The notes: generated by a model from the sequence alone, not told the origin. A DNA stretch of 48,162 nt from Chloroflexota bacterium (GCA_018823415.1 JAHJIN010000244.1:1-48162); one strand, 5' to 3'. Shown: positions 24,657 to 34,353, counted from the first letter of the stretch. Numbers and translations are program-made.

Positions 24657-25574
24657 ATGGACCTATCCATCATCGTCGTCAGCTATAACACGCGCGACCT
24701 GACCCTGGCGGCCCTGGCGTCTGCCACCCGCAGCATGGCAGACAGCGGGCTGGCCTATGAGGTCATGGTGGTGGACAATGCCTCGCCGGACGGCAGCGCA
24801 GAGGCGGTGCGCCGGGCGTTCCCGGACGTGGCCCTCATCGCCAACGCGGAGAACCGGGGTTTTGCCGCCGCCAACAACCAGGGCCTCGCCGCCAGCAGCG
24901 GCCGTCACGTGGTGCTCCTGAATCCGGACACAGAGGTGTTGGACGACGCCCTGGCCCAACTGGTGCGCTTTTTGGATGAGCACTCGGACGCCGGGGCCTG
25001 CGGTCCCAGCCTCGTCTATGCCGACGGCTCTTTTCAGCACAACGCCTTTCGCTTCCCCGGTCTGGCCCAAACATTCTTGGACCTGGTCCCGCTGCACTGG
25101 CGGGTCATGGAGAGCCGGTTCAACGGCCGCTATCCCCGGTCTGCCTACGAACGCGGCCGGCCCTTTCCCATCGACCACCCGCTGGGCGCGTGTCTCATGG
25201 TCCGCCGCCAGGTTATGGACCAGGTGGGTCGATTGGACGAGGGCTATTTCATGTACGTGGAAGAGATCGACTGGTGCCGGCGCATCAAGGACGCCGGGTG
25301 GAGCATCTATTGCGTGCCCCAGGCCCGGGTGGTCCACCATGCCGGCCAGAGCACCGGCCAGTTCCGGGACGCCATGTTTGTGGCCTTGTGGCAGAGCCGG
25401 CTCCGCTATTTTGACAAGTACCACGGCGCGGCCTGGCGTTGGGCCGTGCGCCGCGTGATCCGGCTGGGCCTGTGGCGCGCGGCGCGGCGCACTCGACACG
25501 GCAACCTGTCCGGCGAAGAGCTAGCGCGCCGGTTGGCTGCGTATGCCCAGGTCCGGGCCTGGTGCGACCAGTAA
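24657..25574 (+). CDS. Family 2 glycosyltransferase (rhamnosyltransferase-like)
   Basis: This is a 305-aa protein. The ATG giving MDLSIIVVSYNT is chosen because GT2 proteins begin with this strand; no good ribosome binding site is visible for it or for the upstream frame start at 24630. GT-A features are present: VDNASPDGS, NRGFAAANNQG, LLNPDTEV (the DXD-equivalent metal site) and HPLGACLMVRR, followed by DEGYFMYVEEIDWCRR, the acceptor-side ED-type motif of WbbL-like transferases. It transfers a sugar from a nucleotide donor to a cell-surface glycan at the cytoplasmic face. It stands alone between a terminator and the surface-protein genes, so it is not part of a recognisable polysaccharide cluster. 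Confidence 0.88.
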   Translation: MDLSIIVVSYNTRDLTLAALASATRSMADSGLAYEVMVVDNASPDGSAEAVRRAFPDVALIANAENRGFAAANNQGLAASSGRHVVLLNPDTEVLDDALAQLVRFLDEHSDAGACGPSLVYADGSFQHNAFRFPGLAQTFLDLVPLHWRVMESRFNGRYPRSAYERGRPFPIDHPLGACLMVRRQVMDQVGRLDEGYFMYVEEIDWCRRIKDAGWSIYCVPQARVVHHAGQSTGQFRDAMFVALWQSRLRYFDKYHGAAWRWAVRRVIRLGLWRAARRTRHGNLSGEELARRLAAYAQVRAWCDQ

Positions 25575-25577
25575 GGG

Positions 25578-25591
25578 TATCCGCAAGGATA
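25578..25591 (+). other. Small GCAA-tetraloop hairpin in the leader of the 1048-aa surface protein
   Basis: TATCC-GCAA-GGATA forms a perfect 5-bp stem with a GNRA loop just after the glycosyltransferase stop, in the 120-nt gap before 25695. It is not enough to call a riboswitch. Confidence 0.3.
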
Positions 25592-25694
25592 AAAGTGCAG
25601 GGAAGGGGGTGATGGCAAGAAGGACAAGTCTTGATCGGTCAATCGATATATCGTCGAATAGTGATCGTAGCGCAAAATAAGGGAGGAGTAATTA

Positions 25695-28600
25695 GTGAAA
25701 ACCTTGACCAGGACTCGATGGTTTCGCCGGCCCATTAGCGTGACTGTTTTATCACTCGCTTTGGTGCTGGCGCTGGGGCTTGGCGTCGCCGTTGCATATG
25801 CGGCCAGTCCCTTGTTGGACGAGAACTTTGACTATGGGAGCACCGCCGGCGACCTGACCACGGTGAGCGGCGGTAACTGGACCGTTCATTCTGGCACCGG
25901 CGCTGTACAGTATCAAACCACCAGCCTGTCTATGGCCGGCTATGGTTCGTCGGGAATAGGAGGTGCAGCCACTATTAACACCAGCAACGGCGAAGACGTC
26001 AACCGCACATTTACCGAGCAAACCGCTGGCGACGTATATTGCGCTGCTTTGGTGAACTTGTCTTCTGCCAGTACTGGGACTTACTTTATTCACTTCAAGA
26101 ACAGCTCTACCGGCTTCACTGGTCGTGTCTGTGCCCAAGATTCGAGTGGAAACCTACATTTTGGTCTGCAGAGCATGAGTACCAGTAGCGTAACGTACAG
26201 CAGTGTGGATTTTAGCTACAATACGACCTACTTGGTCGTCGTCAAGTATAACGCAACGACTGGTAATAGTGCTCTCTATGTCCTGGATGCCTATAGCGCT
26301 ACCGAGCCTGGTACACCCCTGCTCACATCCGACCCTGGTACCACCATTCCTTTCGCCGTGCTGGCCGTAGCCATTCGCCAGGGCAGTGGTGGTCCCACCG
26401 GCGTGATCGACGGCATCCGCGTGGCTACCAACTGGGCCGATGCGGTGGGCTCGGCTGCGGCCTTTGCCATCGCCAAGTCCGCCTCGTCCGCCATGATCGG
26501 AACTGGTGAAGTGCTGACCTATACCATCCAGGTACAAAACACCGGCGTCGCCGGCGAGGCCACCGGCGTGGTTATCACTGACGCTGTCCCGGCCGGCACC
26601 ACCTGGGCCTGGGGCGGCAGCTATGCCGATGGCGTGGTCAGCTTTACCACACCATCTACCATTAGCATGGGCAGCGCCGTCAACGTTGCCTTTGGCGTCA
26701 CCATAAACGCGGCTTTTGGCTCCTCGGTCGTTAACGACGATTACGGCGTCTACTGCACCGAGGTCCCCACGCCCACCATGGGCGCGCCTGTCACCGTAAC
26801 CGTATCAGCCCTGGATCTGGTGGTGGGCAAGACCGGGCCAAACTGCGTCATCGCCGGCGAGGACCTGGTCTATGCCATCACGCTGGATAGCCAGGGCGTG
26901 ACCACGGCTACCAACGTGATCCTCACTGACACGCTGCCGATCAGCACCACCTATGACTCGGACGATAGCGGCGTGGTCCCAACCAATCCCAGCCCCGGCG
27001 TGTACGTCTGGTCCCTGGGCGACGTGCCCTCCAACACCCTCAAGACCATCAACCTGACGGTGACGGTAGACAGCGCCGTCGCCAGCGGCACGTTGCTCAC
27101 CAACGAGGCCGAAGCAAGCACGGATACGGTGGGCGACAACCCGGCCAACAACAAGGCTACGTGGGACACCACTGCCTACCAACTCTCGACCATCGCCGAG
27201 GCCCGGGCCGGCACCAACGGTCAGGTCTTTGCCCTTGAAGGACGTGTGACCGTGGCTCCCGGCTCCTATAGCGCCAGCGAGTGGGAGTTCCAGGACGCCA
27301 CTGGTGGCATCTCGGTCTACTACTTCCCGCCGCCCACCGTGGCCCTGGGCGACCAGGTGCGGCTTATCGCCACGCGCAGCAGCTTTAACAACCAGGAGCA
27401 GATGGCAACTCCGGTGTGCCTCTTTGTCAACCAGGGCTCCGGCCCAGAGGTAGACCCCAAGCCCTACAACACCGGCGACGTCAATACCGGTGATACCGAA
27501 GGTTGGCTCGTCGTGGTCACCGGCACCGTCTCGGGCCTGGGCGGCTGCACCGGCAACTATAGCTTTTTCTTGGATGATGGCTCCGGCCCGGCCCTCATCT
27601 TTGTGGACCAGGACACCGGCGCGAACGTCTGCGCGATGGGCATCGAGGACGGCGACCTGGTGCGCGTGGTGGGCTTTAGCACCCAGTACCAGACCACCTA
27701 CGAGATCAAGCCGCGCCGCCCGGCCGACTTTCAAGAGTTCTACCCGGTCACCTTTGTCTATCATGACGTAGAAGACGTGGTTCACACCGGCGAGGACGTG
27801 TACGTGGCCGGCTCGTTCAACAGCTGGGATGCCAACGCCAACGCGCTGACGCCCAACGGCGATTACAGCGTGTTCTCGACCACCATCACACTCAACATCA
27901 CCGGCACCTACGATTACAAGTACATCGTCAAGAGCGGCGGCGATCAGTGGGACTGGCTCAACACCGCCAACCGCTCGATAGATGTGCAGGACAACATGAC
28001 TGTGAACGACTATCGCAAGGTGGCGGTGGGCTATGCGCACCTGATGGCTCCGCCGGCCATCACTATCAACCTGGGTGAAGCCACCGACATCATCACCGGC
28101 GAGGTGTTCATCCAGAACGTGACCAACCCGGCGGGCGTGGGCCGCGCGGTGTGGGCTGAGCTGGGCTATGGCACCACTGCCGACCCCAGCCTCTGGACCT
28201 GGGTCGCCATGAGCTACACCGGGCTCCAGAACGGCAATAACGACATCTACTCGGGCAACTTTACCCCAATGGCTACCGGCGTCTATTCCTATGCCGTGCG
28301 CTTTGACGGCAACCAGGGCGCCGGCAATCCCAATGCTGGCTGGGAGTATGGCGATCTCGATGGCGTATGGCCCGGCAATCCCTTCAACGTGGGGCAGGCT
28401 GGTGTCCTTACCGTCCAGGCCCCGGACCTCTCCGGCTCGGCCAAGATGGTTACGCCTACGACGGGCGTCAAGCCCGGCGACATGGTCACATACACCATCC
28501 GCCTGGTCAACGCCAGCGGAACCGCCGTCATCGCGGCCAACGTGATGCTGACGGACACCCTGCCAGCCGAGGTCACAGTCGTTATCGGCACGCTGCCGGC

Positions 28601-28841
28601 CGGGATGACTTATCACGCGGGTACTCACACCCTCACCTGGAGCGGCACCGTGGCCCCTGGCGAGACGAAGGACCTGGTCTTCCAGGTGCACGTCCTGGGC
28701 CTGGACGTGCTATTGCCTGGCGTGCACACCTTCCACAACACCGTGGACATCGACGACGGCTATGCAATTCTGGCCCGCCAGTCGGCCGATACCACGGTGA
28801 CGATCTATCGGCAGTTTCTACCCCTGACCTTCCGGAACTGA
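25695..28841 (+). CDS. Large secreted multidomain surface protein (DUF11 repeats, OB-fold, starch-binding-like domain)
   Basis: This protein has 1048 aa with GGGAGGAG 6 nt before a GTG start. It has a cleavable signal peptide (MKTLTRTR... VAVAYAAS). An N-terminal concanavalin-like region (about 38-245) precedes two DUF11 domains (about 255-490) with ITDAVPAG and LTDTLPI motifs, a pair of OB-fold-like modules (about 493-680) also found in the next gene, a CBM48-like domain (VYVAGSFNSWDANAN, about 682-775), an uncertain beta domain, and a third DUF11 (about 910-1035). It ends in QFLPLTFRN, a tail matching the neighbour's LYLPLVVR and perhaps a sorting tag. It was built by domain accretion and no enzyme site is visible. 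It probably binds glycans or forms part of the cell surface. Confidence 0.88.
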   Translation: MKTLTRTRWFRRPISVTVLSLALVLALGLGVAVAYAASPLLDENFDYGSTAGDLTTVSGGNWTVHSGTGAVQYQTTSLSMAGYGSSGIGGAATINTSNGEDVNRTFTEQTAGDVYCAALVNLSSASTGTYFIHFKNSSTGFTGRVCAQDSSGNLHFGLQSMSTSSVTYSSVDFSYNTTYLVVVKYNATTGNSALYVLDAYSATEPGTPLLTSDPGTTIPFAVLAVAIRQGSGGPTGVIDGIRVATNWADAVGSAAAFAIAKSASSAMIGTGEVLTYTIQVQNTGVAGEATGVVITDAVPAGTTWAWGGSYADGVVSFTTPSTISMGSAVNVAFGVTINAAFGSSVVNDDYGVYCTEVPTPTMGAPVTVTVSALDLVVGKTGPNCVIAGEDLVYAITLDSQGVTTATNVILTDTLPISTTYDSDDSGVVPTNPSPGVYVWSLGDVPSNTLKTINLTVTVDSAVASGTLLTNEAEASTDTVGDNPANNKATWDTTAYQLSTIAEARAGTNGQVFALEGRVTVAPGSYSASEWEFQDATGGISVYYFPPPTVALGDQVRLIATRSSFNNQEQMATPVCLFVNQGSGPEVDPKPYNTGDVNTGDTEGWLVVVTGTVSGLGGCTGNYSFFLDDGSGPALIFVDQDTGANVCAMGIEDGDLVRVVGFSTQYQTTYEIKPRRPADFQEFYPVTFVYHDVEDVVHTGEDVYVAGSFNSWDANANALTPNGDYSVFSTTITLNITGTYDYKYIVKSGGDQWDWLNTANRSIDVQDNMTVNDYRKVAVGYAHLMAPPAITINLGEATDIITGEVFIQNVTNPAGVGRAVWAELGYGTTADPSLWTWVAMSYTGLQNGNNDIYSGNFTPMATGVYSYAVRFDGNQGAGNPNAGWEYGDLDGVWPGNPFNVGQAGVLTVQAPDLSGSAKMVTPTTGVKPGDMVTYTIRLVNASGTAVIAANVMLTDTLPAEVTVVIGTLPAGMTYHAGTHTLTWSGTVAPGETKDLVFQVHVLGLDVLLPGVHTFHNTVDIDDGYAILARQSADTTVTIYRQFLPLTFRN

Positions 28842-28874
28842 ACCCGGTAGCCGGCCGCTAGACTTACGTTAATC

Positions 28875-28907
28875 TACGTGGGGCGGGTGATACATCCGCC
28901 CCACGTA
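28875..28907. repeat. 12-bp REP-like palindrome upstream of the PHP surface protein
   Basis: TACGTGGGGCGG and CCGCCCCACGTA form a perfect stem around a 9-nt loop. It lies between two surface-protein genes and ends 9 nt before the TTGGAGG of the next gene. It has no U-tract, so it is not a standard terminator. It shares a GGGGCG core and its position with the palindrome at 33086. Confidence 0.6.
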
Positions 28908-28930
28908 CTGCCCCATTTGGAGGTATATTC

Positions 28931-31900
28931 ATGAATCGTACCCATGCCATCATGCTCCTCTCCGCGCTCCTGGCCCTGGGCCTGCTTGTCAGCGGGAGCA
29001 CTCTCTTGACCCAGGCGCAAGCGTTGGACCTGCTGACCATCGCCCAGGCCCGCAGCCAGCCCGTGGGCTCCACCGTGTCCGTGGCGGGCACCGTGATAGT
29101 GGCGGCCGGGAGCTATAACGCCGGCTTTGCCATCCAGGATAACACGGCCGGCATCTATATCTACCCTTCGTCGTTCGTGGACGTGGGGCTGGGTGAGACA
29201 GTGGTTCTCACCGGCACCCTGACCTCCTATAGCTGCTTGCTAGAGGTCACGCCCAGCGCCAGCAGCGTAAAAAAGACTGGCACTGCCCCGGTCCCGGACC
29301 CCAAGCCCTACACCACCGGCGCCATCGGTGAGGCCACCGAGGGTTGGCTGGTGGTCATCACCGGCACCGTCGCCGGCCGTCCCAGTAACCCATTCACCGT
29401 GAACGACGGCAGCGGCGCGGTCCAGGTCTATGCGGACGCCGATACCGGCATCAACCTGTCCGGCATCCAGAACGGCGACCGCCTGCGTGTCGTGGGGTCC
29501 AGCGGCCAATACGACAGCAGCCCTCCCTGCGACAGCGGCTGGCAAGTGATGCCCCGCCAGCAGAGCGACCTGCTGGTACTCGACACCATCCCGCCCACGG
29601 TCTCTGCCACCATCCCCGACAACGGGGCCACCGGCGTGAGTCCTTACAAGCCCATCCAGGCCACGTTTGACGAGGCACTGGATGCGACCACGGTCAATGC
29701 TGGCACATTCCTGCTGGCCGGGCCGGGCGGGGACGTGGCCGGGGCTGTGACCTACGACGGGGCGAGCTACCAGGCTATCTTGACGCCGGGTACACCGCTG
29801 GCTGCCAGCAGCCTCCACACGGCCACTCTCACCACCGGGATCAAAGATCTGCCCGGTAACGCGCTGGCGGCGAACTATATCTGGACCTTTACTACCGGTC
29901 CTCTGGACACCACGCCACCATCCATCACCGACCGTGCCCCGGCGCCGGACGAGACCGGCGTCGCGGTGAACACCAACGTGGTCATCACTTTCAGCGAGGA
30001 CCTGGACCCGGCGACGGTGGCCCCGGCGAACCTGTACCTCACCGGGCCGTACGGCGTAGTGCCCGCCACGCTGAGCTACAACGCCGGCACGTGGGCCGCC
30101 ACGCTGGACCCGGCGTTGAGCCTGCTGCCCACCGCACGCTACACCATCACGGTCAAGGCTGCCGTGGCTGACTGGGCCGGGCTGACGTTGGGCACCGACG
30201 CCGGATGGAGTTTCCAAACGGCCGTGGAGCCGGCGATGACCGCCTACCACGGCGACATCCACAACCACACCTCCTACTCGGACGGGTCCGGCACGCCCAC
30301 GCAGGCCTTGGCGGCTGGCGAGGCGGCCGGCCTAGACTTTATGGCCCTCACCGATCACTCTTACGCCATGTCTGACGCTGAATGGGCCGACGTCCTGAAC
30401 GCCGCCAATGCCGCCACGGTGGACGAGCAGTTCGTGGCGCTGCGCGGCTTCGAGTACACCCAGGGCGCAGAGGGGCACGCGAACGTCTACAACACTGTCC
30501 GCCACGCGGTTCGCACCCAGGTGCCTGGCTGCACCTATTGCGACTATACCCCCAACCTGGAGCAAGGCGTGACGGTGGAGGGCTTTTACCACTGGCTATC
30601 CATCACCGGCACGCAGGCCCTCGACGGGGCTGGCACGGTGATGCAGTTCAACCACCCTGGCTGGATCAACTTTAACGACTGGGCCTTTCACCCCGAGGTC
30701 GCGGACACGGCCCGGCTGGAAGAGGTGGGGAACGGCAGCGGCGTGTCGTACGCCTTCTCGGAAGACGAGTATATCCGTTCGCTGGACTATGGCTGGCGCG
30801 TGGGTGCCACCAACAACGCGGATACCCACTCTACCAGCTGGGGCACCAACACCGACCATCGCACCGGCGTCTGGATGCCCAGCCTGACCCGGTCCGACCT
30901 ACTGGAAGCCCTCAGCGCCCGCCGCACCTTTGCCACCGAGGACAAGAACTATTCGCTGCGCCTGAAGGGCAACGGATCATGGATGGGCACCGAGATCGCC
31001 AACACCGGCGAGATTGCCTTTGACATCTATGGCTCTGACCCGGATAGCGAGACAACCACGCTGGTCCAGTTGATCACCAACGAGGGCCACGTCATCGCCC
31101 AGACGGCTCCCGGCACGGCGACCTATACCTGGCAGCCGGTGCTGACCATCGCGCCGGGCGTGCACTATTACTACGTCAGGGCCACTCAGGCCGACGGCGA
31201 CCGCATCGTGACGTCGCCGATATGGACCCAGGGCACGGAGGACATCAGCATCAGTGATCTGACGGTGCAGCCCTCTATCCCCACCATCTATAACCCCAGC
31301 CTGCTCACGGCGCGGGTCACCAACCGGGGCCTGACCACGCAGGCTGTGACCGTCACCTTCCAGGCCGGCGCCACGGTCATCGGCGTTGTGCCAGTCACGG
31401 TGGCGTCTTGTGCCACCGGTCCCTGTGCGGACGGCGATGCCAGCGTTTCCTGGCAGCCAGTCGCCACCGGGCCGGTGTCCATCACCGCCACGCTAACCGG
31501 CGCGCCGGCGGCTGACAATCCGGACGACAACAGCCGCGCCCTGGCCCTGAACGTCACGGATGAAAAGATCCCTCTCATCCTGATCGACAACGGCCACGGG
31601 AACATCAGCACCGCGCCGCGCGACGCGCGCCTGTTCGCGGTCGACATGACCGATCACGGCTACAACGTGCTCTTTAACCTGGACACCATCACCGCCTCTG
31701 ACCTGAACACCGAGACGGTCAAGCTACTCATCCTCAATGCCTATGGCCCCGCCGACCTGACCGCGGCCGAGAAGCAGGCCATCGGCAACTTTGTGGCTGC
31801 TGGGGGCAGCATCTGGCTCAACGGCATCTCTGACTATGCCGGCACCGTGTCGTGGGCGAACACGGCAGCGGACAGGCAAAACAGCCTGATCAGCAGCATC

Positions 31901-33070
31901 GAGACCCGCGTGGGCGTCAACCTCCCCATCCGCTTCAACGACGACGAGGTGCTGGACGGCAATGACAACAACGGCTACCCGTGGGGCGTCCTCTGGCACA
32001 TCTACCCGGTCAGCAACACCACTGGCGTGGGCATGAACGTGACCAGGATCCAATCCTGGTCTGAATGCTCGTTGGAGGACCGCACCGGCGGGGCCTTGAC
32101 GGCAGCGGACCTGGGCAGCGATGGCTTTATGTTCATCCTGGGCGACCTGGACACGGGCACCGGCACCTACAGTTACCCCAACCGCACCAGCAACACGGAC
32201 GCGGACGGCAGTGGCGATGCCTTCATCTATCCCGCTGGCACTCCCCTGGCCGGCGCGGCCGGCTATGATATCCCGGGCACGCCGGGCCGACTCTTCTTCT
32301 ATGGCGATTCCAGCGACCCCTTTAACGTCTTTGCCTACACCGCCGGCGACGGCAAGCAGAACGAGTTGTTCAACCTGGAGGTGGTGATGTGGCTGCTGGG
32401 CCAGCCCCTCCAAAAGATCACCGTTGCCCAGGCCCGCGCCGATGCTGAGTTGAATAACACGCCGGATCGTCTGGATGAGTTGGTGTGGGTGGAGGGCGAG
32501 ATCACGGCCGGGTACGGCGAGTTCTTTAACGTACTATACGTGCAAGACGAGACCGGCGGCGTCACCGTCCACGCCCCGGCCGGCGACATCTATGCCTTGG
32601 ATTTCGTGCGGGGCACCCAGGTGCGTGTGGTGGGCACCGTGGGCATCTATAACGGCGACACCGAGATCGAGTTCTTTGAGGCCGAGCAGGTGCAGGTGCT
32701 CACCCCGACGACGGGCGTAGACCCGCTGCCCATCGCCATGAGTACGTACAACGCCTCGCTGGAGGCCAACGAAGGCTGGCTGGTTCAGATCACGGGGACA
32801 GTCACGGCCAAGATCGGCTCCTCCGCCATCATCGTGGATGATGGCAGCGGTCCGGTGCGCGCCTTTCTGGACGGTTACAACGGCACCTTGGACGACGTCG
32901 GCGTGATGGACACTGTCACGGTGGTGGGCCTGGTCTCGGAAGATGGCGACGGCCGGCGCATCCGCGTGCGTAACCACGGCATGCACCCCTCCCTGTCGGA
33001 CGACGTGCGTGTTCTGACCCTGGCCTCGCATCTGTATCTACCCCTGGTTGTGCGCGAATTTACACCCTGA
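28931..33070 (+). CDS. Secreted CehA/McbA-type PHP metallohydrolase with Ig-like, CARDB and OB-fold modules
   Basis: This protein has 1379 aa with TTGGAGG upstream and a signal peptide ending near TQAQA. Two OB-fold-like modules (about 35-215) are followed by two Big_5-type Ig domains (about 217-433). A PHP domain (about 436-680) has GDIHNHTSYSDG, ALTDHS, RGFEYT, MQFNHPGW and NNADTH, a complete-looking set of metal ligands. A CARDB domain (about 773-875), a Rossmann/GATase-like domain (about 879-1150) and another OB pair (about 1160-1365) complete it. It ends LYLPLVVREFTP. It is probably an active extracellular phosphoesterase or related hydrolase tethered by its tail. OB modules shared with gene 25695 (EGWLVVxTGTV, DDGSGP) show exchange between the two. 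Confidence 0.9.
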   Translation: MNRTHAIMLLSALLALGLLVSGSTLLTQAQALDLLTIAQARSQPVGSTVSVAGTVIVAAGSYNAGFAIQDNTAGIYIYPSSFVDVGLGETVVLTGTLTSYSCLLEVTPSASSVKKTGTAPVPDPKPYTTGAIGEATEGWLVVITGTVAGRPSNPFTVNDGSGAVQVYADADTGINLSGIQNGDRLRVVGSSGQYDSSPPCDSGWQVMPRQQSDLLVLDTIPPTVSATIPDNGATGVSPYKPIQATFDEALDATTVNAGTFLLAGPGGDVAGAVTYDGASYQAILTPGTPLAASSLHTATLTTGIKDLPGNALAANYIWTFTTGPLDTTPPSITDRAPAPDETGVAVNTNVVITFSEDLDPATVAPANLYLTGPYGVVPATLSYNAGTWAATLDPALSLLPTARYTITVKAAVADWAGLTLGTDAGWSFQTAVEPAMTAYHGDIHNHTSYSDGSGTPTQALAAGEAAGLDFMALTDHSYAMSDAEWADVLNAANAATVDEQFVALRGFEYTQGAEGHANVYNTVRHAVRTQVPGCTYCDYTPNLEQGVTVEGFYHWLSITGTQALDGAGTVMQFNHPGWINFNDWAFHPEVADTARLEEVGNGSGVSYAFSEDEYIRSLDYGWRVGATNNADTHSTSWGTNTDHRTGVWMPSLTRSDLLEALSARRTFATEDKNYSLRLKGNGSWMGTEIANTGEIAFDIYGSDPDSETTTLVQLITNEGHVIAQTAPGTATYTWQPVLTIAPGVHYYYVRATQADGDRIVTSPIWTQGTEDISISDLTVQPSIPTIYNPSLLTARVTNRGLTTQAVTVTFQAGATVIGVVPVTVASCATGPCADGDASVSWQPVATGPVSITATLTGAPAADNPDDNSRALALNVTDEKIPLILIDNGHGNISTAPRDARLFAVDMTDHGYNVLFNLDTITASDLNTETVKLLILNAYGPADLTAAEKQAIGNFVAAGGSIWLNGISDYAGTVSWANTAADRQNSLISSIETRVGVNLPIRFNDDEVLDGNDNNGYPWGVLWHIYPVSNTTGVGMNVTRIQSWSECSLEDRTGGALTAADLGSDGFMFILGDLDTGTGTYSYPNRTSNTDADGSGDAFIYPAGTPLAGAAGYDIPGTPGRLFFYGDSSDPFNVFAYTAGDGKQNELFNLEVVMWLLGQPLQKITVAQARADAELNNTPDRLDELVWVEGEITAGYGEFFNVLYVQDETGGVTVHAPAGDIYALDFVRGTQVRVVGTVGIYNGDTEIEFFEAEQVQVLTPTTGVDPLPIAMSTYNASLEANEGWLVQITGTVTAKIGSSAIIVDDGSGPVRAFLDGYNGTLDDVGVMDTVTVVGLVSEDGDGRRIRVRNHGMHPSLSDDVRVLTLASHLYLPLVVREFTP

Positions 33071-33085
33071 ACTGATACTGCGTAG

Positions 33086-33114
33086 AGTAGGGGCGACGTG
33101 ACGTCGCCCCTACT
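33086..33114. repeat. 14-bp near-perfect palindrome upstream of the M20 gene
   Basis: AGTAGGGGCGACGT and ACGTCGCCCCTACT meet around a single central G. The palindrome begins 15 nt after the previous stop, and its right arm runs directly into the TTGGAGG ribosome binding site of the next gene. Folding could hide that site. It resembles dispersed GTAGGGGCG-type extragenic palindromes. Confidence 0.65.
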
Positions 33115-33124
33115 TGGAGGCATG

Positions 33125-34336
33125 ATGTACGACATCTCGAATCAAGAGCTGTGGAACCTGGCCGGATTGCATCGAGAGGCTCTGGTGGATTTCGCCTGCC
33201 GGTTGATACGTGTCCCCAGCCTGTCCGGCCAGGAGGGCGACGTGGCGGCGCTGGTCCAGGCCGAAATGCGTCGCCTGGCCTTTGACGAGGTGGTCGTGGA
33301 CGCGGCGGGCAACGTGATCGGCCGGGTGTGTGGCGGCGACGGTCAGACTGTGGCTCTTTTGTCCCACCTGGACGTGGTGGACGTGGGCGATGCGACCGCA
33401 TGGTCGTTTCACCCTCACGCCGGCGCTGCTCACGAGGGGGCCATCTGGGGCCGAGGCGCCATGGACATGAAAGGCTCTCTGGCCGCTCAGATCTATGCAG
33501 CCGGGGCGCTCCGGGTCGCCGGCGTGTCCCGGCCCGGCGATGCCATCGTGGTCAGCACTGTGATGGAAGAGGTGGGCGGCCTGGGCGCGCACCATCTGGC
33601 CCGGACCTGGCGCGCTGATTGCGCGGTGATCGGCGAGGCGTCGGGGCTGGACGTGTCCCGGGGCCATCGGGGACGCATCGAACTCGAGGTGACGGTGACC
33701 GGCCGGTCGGTCCATGCCAGCGTCCCGACCCGGGGCGTCAATCCCCATCAGGTGCTGGCCCGGTTCATCGCCCGGCTTCCTGAATTGGACATGACAAATG
33801 ATGCGAGCCTGGGTCCCAGCAACGTGGCCCCCACGCTGTACTATTGCGACCAGACCAGCGCCAACGTCATCCCCGGCCGCTGCACCCTGCATCTGGACTG
33901 GCGCTATGTGCCGGCCGAATCGCCGGCGGCCATCGTGACGCAGGTGCAGGCCCTGCTGGACGACTGTCTCATCCCCGGCAGTCAGGGCGAGGTGCGCATC
34001 GCCGCGCACCACCGGCAGACCTATACCGGCTACCAGGAAACACTGCCCTTGCTTTCGCCGGCCTTTGTCCGGGCCGAGGATGACCCGCTGATCGTGGCGG
34101 CGGCCGGTGCGCTGGCGACCGCTCTGGGTCGGCCGGTGGGCGTCAAGACGTGGGGCTTTACCACCGACGGCGGGCATCTGGCCCAGGCCGGCATCCCTTG
34201 TCTGGGCTTTGGGCCGGGCGACGAAACCCTGGCCCATACCGTTCGTGAGCACCTGCCCATTGATGAATTGGTGTCTAGCATGGTGGGTTATATGGCGTTG
34301 CTTGGCCGACTGGGCCAGGTGAGCTTGCGCAGATAA
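33125..34336 (+). CDS. M20-family peptidase/deacylase (ArgE/DapE-like)
   Basis: This protein has 403 aa. Two ATGs stand in tandem (33122 and 33125); the second is chosen because GGAGG ends only 1 nt before the first and 4 nt before the second. The family motifs are present: LLSHLDVVDVG (first metal His and Asp), GRGAMDMKG (bridging Asp), MEEVGG (catalytic Glu and metal Glu), and GFTTDGGHL near the C-terminus. The dimerisation domain carries GRSVHASVP. It is cytoplasmic, with no signal peptide. It hydrolyses an N-acyl or peptide bond; the sequence does not identify the substrate. It may process peptides taken up after extracellular cleavage, but this is inference. Confidence 0.85.
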   Translation: MYDISNQELWNLAGLHREALVDFACRLIRVPSLSGQEGDVAALVQAEMRRLAFDEVVVDAAGNVIGRVCGGDGQTVALLSHLDVVDVGDATAWSFHPHAGAAHEGAIWGRGAMDMKGSLAAQIYAAGALRVAGVSRPGDAIVVSTVMEEVGGLGAHHLARTWRADCAVIGEASGLDVSRGHRGRIELEVTVTGRSVHASVPTRGVNPHQVLARFIARLPELDMTNDASLGPSNVAPTLYYCDQTSANVIPGRCTLHLDWRYVPAESPAAIVTQVQALLDDCLIPGSQGEVRIAAHHRQTYTGYQETLPLLSPAFVRAEDDPLIVAAAGALATALGRPVGVKTWGFTTDGGHLAQAGIPCLGFGPGDETLAHTVREHLPIDELVSSMVGYMALLGRLGQVSLRR

Positions 34337-34353
34337 GGCAGACGTGGTAGAAT
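34325..34353 (+). promoter_or_regulatory. Sigma-70-like promoter of the HypA-like and amidohydrolase pair
   Basis: TTGCGC (34325-34330) and TAGAAT (34348-34353) are spaced by 17 nt. It overlaps the end of the M20 gene and stands 61 nt before the GTG at 34415. Confidence 0.5.

Noticed and set aside
25575..25694. A c-di-GMP-type riboswitch before the 1048-aa protein
   Set aside because: Only one GCAA hairpin is present; the conserved blocks of the GEMM motif are missing.
26805..28691. A 628-codon open frame on the minus strand
   Set aside because: It is antisense to the well-supported 1048-aa surface protein with DUF11 domains, has no ribosome binding site, and its His/Val/Gly-rich composition is typical of reverse frames in GC-rich DNA.
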